DNA of 64,000 nt from Mycolicibacterium grossiae (GTDB lineage: Bacteria; Actinomycetota; Actinomycetes; Mycobacteriales; Mycobacteriaceae): assembly GCF_008329645.1 (NCBI RefSeq), contig NZ_CP043474.1, positions 2,852,001-2,916,000 of the forward strand, written 5' to 3'. A program made the translations under genes and the position numbers. Below, in pieces: positions 16,720 to 25,933 of the stretch (its first letter is position 1; every line of letters begins with the position of its first letter). The notes below the pieces were generated by a model, which was not told where the DNA came from, searched no databases, and was given only the letters and a program-made list of their open reading frames with translations.

Positions 16720-19700
16720 CTAGTCGTCGATGCCGGCGCCCAGTGTGTGCTCCGGGTTGTCGAGTTCCGGTTGAGACTTCCGCCATCCCAAGGCGAGGTG
16801 GCGGCGATGGGCCGCGCGCGCGGCGCGCGCCGCGCCGTCGTACTGGGTGAGCACGTGCCGCCACGATTCGCCGAGGTGGGTGCGGCCGAGGCGGTCGGCC
16901 AGGGCGACCGCGGGCACCGGCTCCAGCAGCGGGTCCGTGGGCTCGGTGGGCGCGACGGTGAGGGTCGTGTGCCAGGGTAGGGATTGGGAGAGCAGCCGCA
17001 CCGCCGACTCGCTGGGCCCGCGGGTGGTCCGGGGGTACAGGAGGATCACGCGGGCGTCCGCGGTCGCGGCGTGGCGTGCGATGTCGACGAGCTGGTCCGG
17101 CTCGGCGGCCGCGGGGTCGTCGATGACCACGATGGCTCCCGGCGGTAACGCCCAATGGTGGTTGCCGACTTGCTGATGAGCATGGGTGACCGTGGTGATG
17201 GTGTCGGCGAGTTCGGCGTCGCGGGCGGCTGCCGACGCGGTGTCGGTTGCAGAGAGCCAGAGCACCTTGCGGTCGGCGGCGTTCGCTGTGCTGCGCAGTG
17301 TGTAGAGCGCCGCGGCGGTGTCACGGTCAGTGACGTCGGCTGCCACGACACTGAGCCGGAACGGTTGTGCGGCCAGGGCTTTGAGCTGATCCGCGGTGTA
17401 CGGCTCATGTGCGGCCACGGCGGCCGCGGGAATGTCCAGGGGTGTGCGGGTGAGGTTGACGTCGCCGGCCACTTGCAGCAGCGCCACCTCGGCACGCGCC
17501 GATTCCAGCAGCTGCTCCAGCGTCTCGGAGGTCGCGGTTTGGGCAGTGGCGAAGGCGGTGGCGACATCGCGCTCCGCGCGTCCGAGTTCGCGGCGCAGTT
17601 CCTGGCGGCGGTCGCGCAGCTGCGCACGGGCGGCCAGGTCCTCGCGCTCGGCGTCGCCGCGCGTGGCCTGGATGTCGTGTTCGGTGACGATCTCAGCACC
17701 GCCCGCGGCCGCGGTGCGCGCGGCCTGCGCGTCGGCCAGGGCCTGCTGGAACCGCAGAGCCGGCGGCTGCTCGGGTAGCAGGCCGGTGTAGAAGGTGACG
17801 TCTTGACGGGCTGAGATGAGGTCGAGTTCGTCGGCGTCGGGGTCGGCCCGCAGAAGGTCGAGCCGGTGACGGGCGTGGTCGACCATGCGCAGCATGTCGT
17901 TGTAGGCGGCGTCGGCGTCGGCCCACTGCTCGATGACCGCGGCCAGGGCGAGGGCGTGCGGCCGATCGGCGTCGACCTGGTGGCGCATCCGGAGCAGCTC
18001 GTCGGCCGCTGCGCGCATGGCCGGACCGTTTCCGGCGCGAATGTCCGCGCTGAGTTTTTTCAGCTTGTCGCTGACGTCGCGGTATTCCTGTTGCAATTCA
18101 TTGACCAATTCCATGGTGATGCCCAAATCCGGTGCGGGGCGATTTGCTGTGAAATCCTCGAATTGCAGTCCTTCGAATTCATCTGGCCCGTGTTCGAGCC
18201 AGTCGTCGGGGGCCGCGGTGTCGAAGTAGTCGTCGAACGGTGACGGTTCCTCGAGGTCGGGGTAGGGGCTGTCCGGGTCGGGCGGGAACAGCGCTTCCTC
18301 GTCGGGGTGCGGTGGTGCCTCCTCGGGGGTGGGAAGGTCGGCGTCGTCGATGCCGAACCGCGCGTGCAGTCGGTGGGTGAAGGCGTCGACGGTGTAGGTG
18401 ATCAGCCGTGCGTAGTCGCCGGGGGGGATGGGGTGGTCGGCGTCGGCGGCGTCGGCGAGATGCTCGGCGGCGACGTGGAGGAGATCGCGCGGTGTCCACT
18501 TGCTCGGGTCGGCGGCGCTGATGGCGGCGACCAGCCCCGGCCAGGCCGGATCGGAGGTGATGGTCTCGGTCAGCGCCGACCCGAACACCGCGTCGACGTC
18601 GACGATCCAGGCGGGCCGCAGACGTGAGTGGGTGGTGGCCAGCGTGGCGGTCGGGGAGAGGGCTCCGGCGATGCGCCACCACAGTGCTGCGGCGGGCAGC
18701 TCGTCGGGCAGCGGTCCCTGACGCGCGGCGGTGGTGATGATCTGCCGCAGGTCGGGGGTGGTGCGCGTGGCCTGGGCGAGCTGGGCGGCCAGCTGCGGCC
18801 AGTAGGCATCCGAGCGCACTCGTGGGTCGATCGCGTCGATGACTTCGTTCCAGCGCGTTGTGTCGGCACTGCGCCGTTCGATATCGGCAGCGGCGTAGCG
18901 CTGCAGGGTGCCCTGCACGGCGCGGGTCCGCACGGGGTACTGCCGCGCTCCGGTGAGACGGGTGTCGGCGTCCTCCACCCCCACCGCGGCCCGGAACACG
19001 GCGATTTCGGCCGTAAGGGCGGGGTTCACGGTGATCAGGGGCCGCGCCCACGCGGGGGCGGTGCCGTTGGTCCAGGCCCGTGCACGCTCGCGGATCTGGT
19101 CAGCCAGGCCCTCGACCAGCTGCTCGCGCCGGGCCAGGTAGGCACCCCAGGTCGGGTCGTCGGCCAGTGCCTGCGGGACGGCGGGAAGCCAGCGCAGCAC
19201 ACCGATGCCGGCGGAGTGTGTGCCGGCGGGGTCGATGCGGTGATCGAGGACCGCGGCGGGATCGGCGGCGTCATCTACGCTGCCCTTGGCCAGCGCCTCG
19301 ACCAGCAGCGCGCGGGGATCGGCACCCCCGAGCGCCAGCACCGACAGGTTGCGGCGCAGCACGGGCCAGGCGTCGCGCTCGCTCAGACGGGGGATCACCT
19401 CGTCGGCGATGGCGTCCAACCGGTCGCGCGCCCCGGCGCCCAGCTGGCTTTCCGCGGCCACGCCGAGGGCGTCGTAGAACATGTCGGCGGCGGCCTGCAG
19501 CCGGGCCGCGGGGTCTTCGGCGCGGCGGGCTTCGGTGGTGGCCGACACCTGGGCGCCGTCGCGGGCCAGCGTGCGGGTCAGGACGTCGACGGCGGTGTCG
19601 GGGTGGGTGGCCTTGGGGGACAGCAGCCGGTGCGGATCGCCTTCGGCGGTCGACAGGTACAGGTGGTTCTCGTCGGTCGCACGGGTCATCGCGACGTAGA

Positions 19701-22560
19701 GGTGCTGGCGGGTAAGCATGTCCGAGCCCACGATGTGGCAGGTGCCCGTGGTGTCGCGCCCACCGGCGGTCAAGCCCTGGGCGGAGTCGATGGTGGCCGC
19801 GTAGCCGAGCGTGACGTGTTCGGCGATGTAGTCGGCGGGCAGCGTCACGATGTGGCCGCTGCGCAGCTGGCGGGCTTTCACGCCGCCTTCGGCGAGGATC
19901 TCGGTGATGGTGTAGCGGTAGCCGTTGCGCACGAAGTCGTTGCGCCCGATGCGAATCCACCGCGCGTTCTTGCGGGTGCGGATGGTGTCTCCGACGCTGG
20001 CGTGCAGCTGGTCGGCCAGCACCACGGTGGCCGCCCGCGCGGCCTCGGGATCGGCGGCCAACCGGTCGTCACGAGCGCGGGCGTTGAGCGCGTTGATGAC
20101 GTCGTTGGTGGGGGCGAGCAGGATGCTGTCGGCGCCGGCGGCGAGGTCGGCGCGCCACGCCCGGTAGGCCATGTCGGCGGCGGTCTCGTCGGTTCCGACG
20201 TGCACGCGGTGGTGGTCGATGTAGAAGCCGATGCCCGCCGGATCGGCGTCGTGCAGCGCGAGCCCGGCGGCGGCTTCTGCCGGTGACTTGAACCGCACTA
20301 CCTCACTGAGGGTCAACGCGTCGGTGGCCTCGGCGATGTCGCGCAGGACACCGCCGGCCGAGATGGACGACAGCTGGCCGTCGTCACCGACTAGGCGCAC
20401 GCTGGCGCCCTTGCGCAGCGCGTCGGTGATCATCGCGTCCAGGCCTGTGGTGGCGGCCTTTCCGGCCTCGTCGACGACGATGAGCGTGTCAGGCCCTACC
20501 TCGTCGAACCAGTCGGGAACACCGAAGGCTGCGGCCTTGTCCGGGTCGGCGGAGAAGACGTACTTGTCGAGGGTGTCGGTGGTGGCTCCGAGGTCCTGCC
20601 CGAGCACGATCGCCGCGTCGGCGGTGGGGGCCAAACCGATGACGTGGCCGCCCGAGCTGCGCCACGCGTGGGCCAGGGCGGCCATGGCGGTGGTCTTGCC
20701 CGTTCCGGCGGGCGCCAGCGCGAGTGCGACACGGCGCCCCGAGGTCGCCATCTCCGACACCAGGGCGGTCTGGCCGGGGTTGAGTGTGCGCCCGCGTGCC
20801 GCCGAATCCGCGAGCGCCAGTTCCACATCGGCGGGCGTGGCGGCGCGGCCGTCCCAGCGGTGCACCGCGTCCAGAATGCGGCGCTCGGCGGCCAGTGTTT
20901 CGCGGTTGGTGTAGAGCTGCACGCCGTGGCGGGAATAGACGCTGGCGCCGTCGCGGCGACGCAATGCGACAGGCTCATCGAGCTCGGCGTCGGCGACCCG
21001 CGCGTGCGGCAACGAGAAGCCGTCCCCGAGAGCGATTTCGGTGAGACGGTCGACCAGTGCGACATCGTGCCCCACCCCGTGGTTGCGTGCGATGCGCAGC
21101 GCCTCGGCGCGCACGTGATGCGGCTGCCAGGTGGACCGTGATTCCGACACCGTGGCGATGAGTTCGCCAGCACGCGACACGATCCATTCCCGGTCGACGA
21201 CGGGTGCGCTCCGGGAGCGGTGGGGACCGGCCAGAACACCGGCCAGCATGGTGTGCACGCCATCGCGCCCCAGGACCTCCACGGCCTGCGTGCGCCACAC
21301 GTGGCGCTGCTCGGCCAGCGAGCGCGGCTCGTGCTTGGCTTCACGCGATTCCAGTGTCGCCTGTTGGGCCAGCGCGATGATCTCGGTGTTGGTCGGTTCG
21401 CGTCCGTGAGCGGCCTGAAACGCCTTGGCCAATTCGGCGGTACGCGCCTCGATCGCCACGCGCCGGCTCGACCACCGCGCCATCAACTCCGCCGACATTC
21501 CGTCGACTTCGCGGACCGGTCGTTTTCCCCGCCCGCGGGACTGCTCGACGAACGCCACCCCGAGGCGCTCGATCATGTGCGCTTCGAGCCGAGTGTTGTA
21601 CAACTCCGAGGCCGCCACCGTCACCCGGTGCAGCGGCTGACCGTCCAGCGCGAGCCACCGGCGCACGCCGTTGGCGTCCACGTAGGAGACCTTGTTGGAG
21701 ATCGCCACGTGGGTGTGCAGATCGGGATCACCGGCACGCGAATCGCGATGGGTGAACGCCGCCGCGATCAGGCCCTCGGTATCGACCTGGGCGATACCCC
21801 CTGCGCCCGTGCGGGTGAACGTGGCTTGATCCTGCAGCCACTCCAGCACGTCGGCCACCGCGGCGTCGTGGGCTGCTTCGATCTGTTCGGACACCGACAG
21901 CGGGGCGATGGCCCACAGCGCCGACACCGATTTCACCGGTGAGAACGTCAGGTCGTAGCCGGCGACGGCGGTGGTGGCCGCGCGCGTATTGCGGGCGATG
22001 AATCCCGACAGTTCCCGATCGTCGGACGGTAGGCGGCCGTACTCCTCGGAGAACAGTTCCAACGCCACACGGGTGCGGATCTGCGCGCGGATCTCGGGGT
22101 CGATCGCGGCGTTCCAGTGCGCGCCGGTGTCGGCGTTGTGGTCGCGGAACGCCACCGCCAGTCGTCGGGCGAACTCGGGTTCGCCGTCGACGACGCGGAA
22201 CTTTCGGCCGAGGCGACCGGCGGCCCGTTCGGGGCCCGCTCCGCGCCCGTTGGCGTAGGTGGAGATGGCATCGGCGTTGGGGTGCAACCCCACCCCGTAG
22301 AGGTTGCGCATCTGCGCTTCGCTGACACCCGACCCCTCATCGACTGTCCAAAGCTCCTCGCGGGCTTGCGGACTCACCTCGCAGCGCCCGGTGTCCGACA
22401 GTGCGGCCAGGCCGCGGCCCATCCATCGGCCCGGTGACTCGCCCTTGGCCGAGTAGTAGTCGGCCAGCGTGGAGCGGCCCCGCTCGGTGCTGTCGGCGGC
22501 AGCGACCTGCCGCACCAGGTACAGGTATCCGTCCCCGGCGGTCAGCTTGTGCAGCGTCAT
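16720..22560 (-). CDS. MobF-family conjugative relaxase-helicase (TraA/TraI type)
   Basis: A 1946-residue protein. The N-terminal relaxase domain has candidate catalytic tyrosines in DGYLYLVRQ, the YDLTFSPVKSVSALWA motif and the metal-binding HUH motif in DPDLHTHVAISNKV near residue 280. A RecD-like helicase follows with Walker A LAPAGTGKTT near 617, VVDEAGKAATT and GDDGQLSS. The long C-terminus is helical, acidic in part and partly coiled coil. Size and order match TraI/TraA relaxases of actinobacterial plasmids and ICEs, which nick oriT, stay bound to the strand and unwind it. ATG 22560 is preferred over GTG 22575. The second gene on the opposite strand suggests oriT in the divergent gap. 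Confidence 0.93.
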   Translation of the reverse strand: MTLHKLTAGDGYLYLVRQVAAADSTERGRSTLADYYSAKGESPGRWMGRGLAALSDTGRCEVSPQAREELWTVDEGSGVSEAQMRNLYGVGLHPNADAISTYANGRGAGPERAAGRLGRKFRVVDGEPEFARRLAVAFRDHNADTGAHWNAAIDPEIRAQIRTRVALELFSEEYGRLPSDDRELSGFIARNTRAATTAVAGYDLTFSPVKSVSALWAIAPLSVSEQIEAAHDAAVADVLEWLQDQATFTRTGAGGIAQVDTEGLIAAAFTHRDSRAGDPDLHTHVAISNKVSYVDANGVRRWLALDGQPLHRVTVAASELYNTRLEAHMIERLGVAFVEQSRGRGKRPVREVDGMSAELMARWSSRRVAIEARTAELAKAFQAAHGREPTNTEIIALAQQATLESREAKHEPRSLAEQRHVWRTQAVEVLGRDGVHTMLAGVLAGPHRSRSAPVVDREWIVSRAGELIATVSESRSTWQPHHVRAEALRIARNHGVGHDVALVDRLTEIALGDGFSLPHARVADAELDEPVALRRRDGASVYSRHGVQLYTNRETLAAERRILDAVHRWDGRAATPADVELALADSAARGRTLNPGQTALVSEMATSGRRVALALAPAGTGKTTAMAALAHAWRSSGGHVIGLAPTADAAIVLGQDLGATTDTLDKYVFSADPDKAAAFGVPDWFDEVGPDTLIVVDEAGKAATTGLDAMITDALRKGASVRLVGDDGQLSSISAGGVLRDIAEATDALTLSEVVRFKSPAEAAAGLALHDADPAGIGFYIDHHRVHVGTDETAADMAYRAWRADLAAGADSILLAPTNDVINALNARARDDRLAADPEAARAATVVLADQLHASVGDTIRTRKNARWIRIGRNDFVRNGYRYTITEILAEGGVKARQLRSGHIVTLPADYIAEHVTLGYAATIDSAQGLTAGGRDTTGTCHIVGSDMLTRQHLYVAMTRATDENHLYLSTAEGDPHRLLSPKATHPDTAVDVLTRTLARDGAQVSATTEARRAEDPAARLQAAADMFYDALGVAAESQLGAGARDRLDAIADEVIPRLSERDAWPVLRRNLSVLALGGADPRALLVEALAKGSVDDAADPAAVLDHRIDPAGTHSAGIGVLRWLPAVPQALADDPTWGAYLARREQLVEGLADQIRERARAWTNGTAPAWARPLITVNPALTAEIAVFRAAVGVEDADTRLTGARQYPVRTRAVQGTLQRYAAADIERRSADTTRWNEVIDAIDPRVRSDAYWPQLAAQLAQATRTTPDLRQIITTAARQGPLPDELPAAALWWRIAGALSPTATLATTHSRLRPAWIVDVDAVFGSALTETITSDPAWPGLVAAISAADPSKWTPRDLLHVAAEHLADAADADHPIPPGDYARLITYTVDAFTHRLHARFGIDDADLPTPEEAPPHPDEEALFPPDPDSPYPDLEEPSPFDDYFDTAAPDDWLEHGPDEFEGLQFEDFTANRPAPDLGITMELVNELQQEYRDVSDKLKKLSADIRAGNGPAMRAAADELLRMRHQVDADRPHALALAAVIEQWADADAAYNDMLRMVDHARHRLDLLRADPDADELDLISARQDVTFYTGLLPEQPPALRFQQALADAQAARTAAAGGAEIVTEHDIQATRGDAEREDLAARAQLRDRRQELRRELGRAERDVATAFATAQTATSETLEQLLESARAEVALLQVAGDVNLTRTPLDIPAAAVAAHEPYTADQLKALAAQPFRLSVVAADVTDRDTAAALYTLRSTANAADRKVLWLSATDTASAAARDAELADTITTVTHAHQQVGNHHWALPPGAIVVIDDPAAAEPDQLVDIARHAATADARVILLYPRTTRGPSESAVRLLSQSLPWHTTLTVAPTEPTDPLLEPVPAVALADRLGRTHLGESWRHVLTQYDGAARAARAAHRRHLALGWRKSQPELDNPEHTLGAGIDD

Positions 22561-22575
22561 CACCATGACGCGCAC

Positions 22576-22900
22576 GCACGGGTCCGCATGGGCCGCACGC
22601 TACGAACCGCACGCCCGGCGAAGCCACCACCAAACCGGGGGTTCTTAGAAAACTCTTAGACGGGAGCTTTTCCTGAGTGCAAGAGGTGTGTGCTTCGTCG
22701 GTGGGCTGTAAACGGGGGTGCGAGGAGGGGGGCTTGCTGTGGGTGCGGCGGTTGGCGGGTGAGGCGAGGTCACGGTGGGTTGAGGGTGGCGACGGTGAAG
22801 CGACAGGAGAGCGGCGGGAGGGTGGCGGAAACATTGGTGGACGACGAATGTGGCTGTGGTGGTGGCCTGCTCGGCCCGAACGCTTCTAGGGTCCTCGACC
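22576..22900. other. divergent gap upstream of the relaxase, candidate oriT region
   Basis: This 325-base gap between the relaxase and the small gene at 22901 holds no convincing gene. It contains short repeats, notably TTCTTAGAAAACTCTTAGA near 22644, where CTTAGA recurs. MobF relaxases usually act on an oriT near their own gene, so this is the likeliest place for one. No nic motif could be identified. Confidence 0.3.
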
Positions 22901-23395
22901 ATGACGGCAGCGAGATCATCCAGGGCGGAGGCCCGGCGCCGGGCCGTGGAAGCGGCTCGGCGCGCCAACGAGGAGCGTGCGGCACGCGACAGGGCGAACA
23001 TCAAGGACGCCACGATCCTGCTGCACGCGCTCGACAAACTCGACGCGATCGGCGAGTGGAAGAAGGCCCGGCGCGCGGAGCTGCGCGCGCAGGCCGACGC
23101 GCAGCTGGAGCGCGAAGAGGCCAAGCGGGTGGGCGACGAGCGAACGGCGGCTGGCGCGGCGATCGAACGGATGCGTGAGCGGGGTGAGACGCTGACGACG
23201 ATCGCGACCAATCACGGTGTTGCTATCGGAGCCGTGCGCGCGATGGCACGGCGCGCGCCGCAGGCGGGAAAGCCGCTGCCGCGGAACGGTTCGCATGCAC
23301 TAGGTGCCGATGGTCCTGCAACCGGTGAGGCGGCGGCGGGTGCCGCGGTCGGCCCGGACACGGGCGAGCCGCCGGCCGGAGCGGCCTCCGCGTGA
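22901..23395 (+). CDS. small helical protein with C-terminal HTH-like segment, possible mobilisation accessory factor
   Basis: A 164-residue protein starting at ATG 22901. Residues 1-85 are a charged Arg/Ala/Glu helix (RRAVEAARRANEERAARDRANIKDA, RRAELRAQADAQLEREEAKR), probably coiled coil. Residues about 95-125 (RERGETLTTIATNHGVAIGAVRAMARRAP) read as a helix-turn-helix. The C-terminus is Gly/Ala-rich and disordered. It is divergent from the relaxase, where accessory DNA-binding proteins of the relaxosome are often encoded. The role is inferred from position only. Confidence 0.6.
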   Translation: MTAARSSRAEARRRAVEAARRANEERAARDRANIKDATILLHALDKLDAIGEWKKARRAELRAQADAQLEREEAKRVGDERTAAGAAIERMRERGETLTTIATNHGVAIGAVRAMARRAPQAGKPLPRNGSHALGADGPATGEAAAGAAVGPDTGEPPAGAASA

Positions 23396-23705
23396 CAGTT
23401 CTCCGGCTCCGCCGATGGCAGGCGCGGCAGACCGTGAACCCGACAGCGAGCGCGCGTTCGGTGCTGTGCTGCGGCGTCGCACTGCAGCACAGCGGTCGCG
23501 GCCGTCGCGGTGGCGCTGCGGTTGATTGGGTTTCGCGCCCTCCCGCATGCCTGAAGGGCTCGCGGGTCGTCGCGCCGCCGTGCCGCACTCGCCGGCCCGC
23601 GACCGCGCCGACACCGGTGGGGTCTGCCGGGGCTTTCGGCGGAGTGCGGCGCACGATGGTGCGGGCCGCGTCGAACGTCGGTGTCGGCGGTTAGGTTCAC
23701 CGACT
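23396..23705. other. 310-base GC-rich gap with no recognised gene
   Basis: Frames are open here only because of high GC. No product with coding character or clear start was found on either strand. It precedes the HNH gene and may hold its promoter. Confidence 0.4.
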
Positions 23706-24209
23706 ATGAGGAGTGCGGGGGAGCTGACCGTGGATCGGCGGGTGCACGCCTCGGAGATCGCGCGCTTTCACCGGCATGTGGTGTGCGGTCCCGCGGTGTC
23801 GGACTGCGACATCTGGACCGGTGCCATCGGCGCCGATGGCTACGGCCGGTTCTACCTCACCCGAGCGGGGTCGGGGCTGTGCGTGCGGCCGCATCGCTAC
23901 GCGTTGGCGATCGTGTCCGGGGTGGTGCCCGCGGGCGTCCTCGGTCTGCACGAATGCGACAACCCGGTGTGCGTCAAGATCGCTGATGCAACAGACCCAC
24001 ACCAGCACGTCGTTTCGGGGTCCCAGGGCGACAACATGGAGCGCATGGCGCGGATGCGGCGCGGCGGCGGTCGATATGCGCTGCGACGCATCGACAGTCG
24101 TGGCGTACGGCGTGAACGGTCGGTGGCGCTGCGCGAGGCCGTGCGCCACGGTTGGGATGCCGCTGCGGTGCAAGCCGCGCTGTTGGGTGATCAACCCACG
24201 CTGTGGTGA
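23706..24209 (+). CDS. HNH endonuclease-like protein
   Basis: A 167-residue protein with the phage/plasmid HNH layout: CDIWTGAIGADGYGRFYL at the N-terminus, HRYALAIVSGVVPAGVLGLHECDNPVCVK, then QHVVSGSQGDNMERMARMRRGG. The HECDNPxCVK and GxxxDNMxR motifs are diagnostic, with conserved His and Asn able to bind the catalytic metal. ATG 23706 begins a sensible N-terminus; the frame is open further upstream without coding character. Such genes are common in mobile elements, either as free-standing nucleases or homing-type enzymes. Confidence 0.85.
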   Translation: MRSAGELTVDRRVHASEIARFHRHVVCGPAVSDCDIWTGAIGADGYGRFYLTRAGSGLCVRPHRYALAIVSGVVPAGVLGLHECDNPVCVKIADATDPHQHVVSGSQGDNMERMARMRRGGGRYALRRIDSRGVRRERSVALREAVRHGWDAAAVQAALLGDQPTLW

Positions 24210-24293
24210 ATCCGCAAAGCGGTGTCGCATCGCCCGATGACGGGGCCAGAGGATGCGCGTCGGCGGGCGACGTGGAGTGTTGCCTGTGGCCGC

Positions 24294-24829
24294 TTAGCCG
24301 CGCTGCAGGAGCGTCGCGTCGCATGGCGGGGCCACGGTGGTGGCGTCGAACCACACGGGCACGGCCGCGATGCCGGCGGTGCGGGCCCAGCAGATGCGGT
24401 GCTGGCCGATCGTTTCGCGCTCGCCCTGGCCGTTGACGTACACGCGCAGCGAGTCGCTGTAGCTCAGCAGCGCCAGCGCCAGCGCCGGCGATCCGCCGGG
24501 TCGAGCGACGCGAACGACCGGTGACTGCGTGCCGCGCTGGCGATGGTCGCGGTGTCGGCGCTGACGGGGAACGGCTCGAGGAAGGCCGTGACGGCGGGCA
24601 GCGCGACGGTCCAGTCTCCCGAGTGGACGTCGCAGCTGCGGCGGCGCACGGCGATGTCCTCGCGAGCGAACAGCGCGCGGTAGCCGTCCCGGCCAGGGTG
24701 GTGTCCGAGGGTGCGGATGACAACCTCAAGAGCGAGGGGGCAGTTGGACCGTGTGCCGTCCGGATGGGGCCGCTCGCCCATGGTGTGCGGGTAGGGCAGC
24801 TCGGCCACGCTGGTGAGGTAGTACGGCAT
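24294..24829 (-). pseudogene. frameshifted hypothetical gene with a QHRICWAR segment
   Basis: The first frame (MPYYLTSVAELPYPHTMGERPHP to SFASLDPADRR) ends abruptly in RWRWRC. One base away the next frame continues with ALALALLSYSDSLRVYVNGQGERETIGQHRICWARTAGIAAVPVWFDATTVAPPC and a TAA at 24294. Joined, they give about 178 residues. The junction falls in GCGCTGGCGCTGGCGCTG, a tandem repeat around 24470-24490 where slippage is easy. GQHRICWARxAGIxxVPV resembles the core of ParB-type domains. A one-base sequencing error is the alternative to real inactivation. Confidence 0.6.
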
Positions 24830-24832
24830 CGG

Positions 24833-25118
24833 TTAGGACGCGAGGGCGTGCGTGGTCCCGACTGTGGCGAAGACGGCCCGTAGGTCACGGCGCGCCCCGA
24901 GTTCGGTGTAGGGCTCGATGGTGGCCACGCCGACGACGCGGCTGCCCCTGGGCGAGTGAGATCAGTTCGTACGCCGCGTGGGCGGCGCTGAGCTGAGTGG
25001 GGCGGTGGTAGTAGTCCGACAGCACCAGGTACGCGTGCAGAGCGGCCTGGGCGGCTTCTGGGGTGTCGTGCGGGGTGCTCACGTCGCGGCCGCCCTCGTC
25101 GATGGTCAGCGTGTAAAT
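24833..25118 (-). pseudogene. frameshifted small hypothetical gene (possible ATT start)
   Basis: Coding begins as YTLTIDEGGRDVSTPHDTPEAAQAALHAYLVLSDYYHRPTQLSAAHAAYELISLAQ; the only plausible start is ATT at 25118 with GGAG upstream. At a GGGG run (about 24950) the frame ends in Arg-rich nonsense, whereas removing one G continues as GSRVVGVATIEPYTELGARRDLRAVFATVGTTHALAS to TAA at 24833, 3 bases before the next gene. About 94 residues when repaired. The family is unknown to me. Confidence 0.55.
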
Positions 25119-25128
25119 GGGGGCTCCT

Positions 25129-25395
25129 TCAGTGAGTGTCGGTCGTGGGTGCGGCGGGGGTCTCGTCGTCGGGCGAGATGACGATGGTCGCGACCTGTGC
25201 GGCTCCGAGGTCGGCACCGGACAGGACCGCGTACACGCCGCTGCCTTGGTCGACGATCCGGTCGTCGGGCTGCGCGGCTGCGATGTGGTCACGCGCGGCG
25301 GCGTAGGCGTTCTCTGCGGTGGCGTGGTCGAACGACTCCCACAACGGCATGGCGTCGGGCTCGTGCGGGTCGGCGATGGTGGTGGTGTGGGTCAT
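25129..25395 (-). CDS. small acidic hypothetical protein
   Basis: An 88-residue protein (MTHTTTIADPHEPDAMPLWESFDHATAENAYAAARDHIAAAQPDDRIVDQGSGVYAVLSG) that I do not recognise; acidic and mixed alpha/beta in character. ATG 25395 lies 14 bases after the NrdH-like stop and 10 bases separate its own stop from the next cistron, so the four genes 25658 to 24294 form one operon. Confidence 0.6.
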   Translation of the reverse strand: MTHTTTIADPHEPDAMPLWESFDHATAENAYAAARDHIAAAQPDDRIVDQGSGVYAVLSGADLGAAQVATIVISPDDETPAAPTTDTH

Positions 25396-25409
25396 GGTTG
25401 GCGTTCCCG

Positions 25410-25658
25410 TCAGGCGGCCGCGTGCACCGGCAGTGACTTGATGCGGTCGGGCCGGAAACCCGACCAGTGGTCGTTTCTGGCCACCACCACGGGGGCTTGC
25501 AGATAGCCGAGGGCCATCACGAAGTCGCGGGCTTCGGGGTTGGTGCTGATGTCGACGACCTCGTAGGAGATGCCCTGCTTGTCGAGCGCCTTGTAGGTGG
25601 CGTTGCACTGAGCGCAGGCGGGCTTGGTGTAGACGGTGACGGTGGCTGCGGTGGTCAT
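25410..25658 (-). CDS. nrdH: NrdH-type glutaredoxin-like redoxin
   Basis: An 82-residue thioredoxin-fold protein: VTVYTKPACAQCNATYKALDKQGISYEVVDISTNPEARDFVMALGYLQAPVVVARNDHWSGFRPDRIKSL. The active site is CAQC where most NrdH proteins have CVQC or CMQC. The WSGFRPD motif near the C-terminus is the NrdH signature, in contrast to glutathione-dependent glutaredoxins. Chromosomal NrdH reduces class Ib ribonucleotide reductase; plasmid and phage copies like this may supply DNA precursors during replication. No reductase gene lies nearby. It heads a four-gene minus-strand operon. Confidence 0.9.
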   Translation of the reverse strand: MTTAATVTVYTKPACAQCNATYKALDKQGISYEVVDISTNPEARDFVMALGYLQAPVVVARNDHWSGFRPDRIKSLPVHAAA

Positions 25659-25885
25659 TTCAACTCCTGAATTCGCGAGTTTTTTGGGGTGCTGATGTAC
25701 CTTTTATATTAATTGCGGACAGGCAATTTGGCAACGGATATAGCCATATTCCACGCATGCAATTATGGCGGCTATCTGCGGTTATGTTTCGGGCCGATAA
25801 TGGCACTAGGAAATCCCTTGAAGTCGCACTAGGAAGCATTTCCGCCATTCCATTTTCTCGGCGTCTTTTCATCCCGGCGACACCG
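25659..25885. other. AT-rich gap between nrdH operon and ParB-like gene
   Basis: Distinctly AT-rich compared with all neighbours (TTTTTATATTAATTG, CATGCAATTATGG). It probably carries the nrdH promoter. CACTAGGAA occurs twice, about 25 bases apart (near 25803 and 25829). No gene is apparent. Confidence 0.5.
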
Positions 25886-25922
25886 AAGTGGCCCCGCGGA
25901 GCGCTACTCCACGGGGCCACTT
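25886..25922 (-). terminator. strong hairpin terminator after the ParB-like gene
   Basis: AAGTGGCCCCGCGGAG / CTCCACGGGGCCACTT form a 16-bp stem with one mismatch and a 5-base loop, 12 bases past the stop of the gene at 25934. Confidence 0.8.
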
Positions 25923-25933
25923 GGGCGGGGCCG

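Noticed and set aside
18628..20286. 552-residue plus-strand frame inside the relaxase
   Set aside because: Gly/Val-rich antisense shadow of the relaxase-helicase gene with no recognisable domain.
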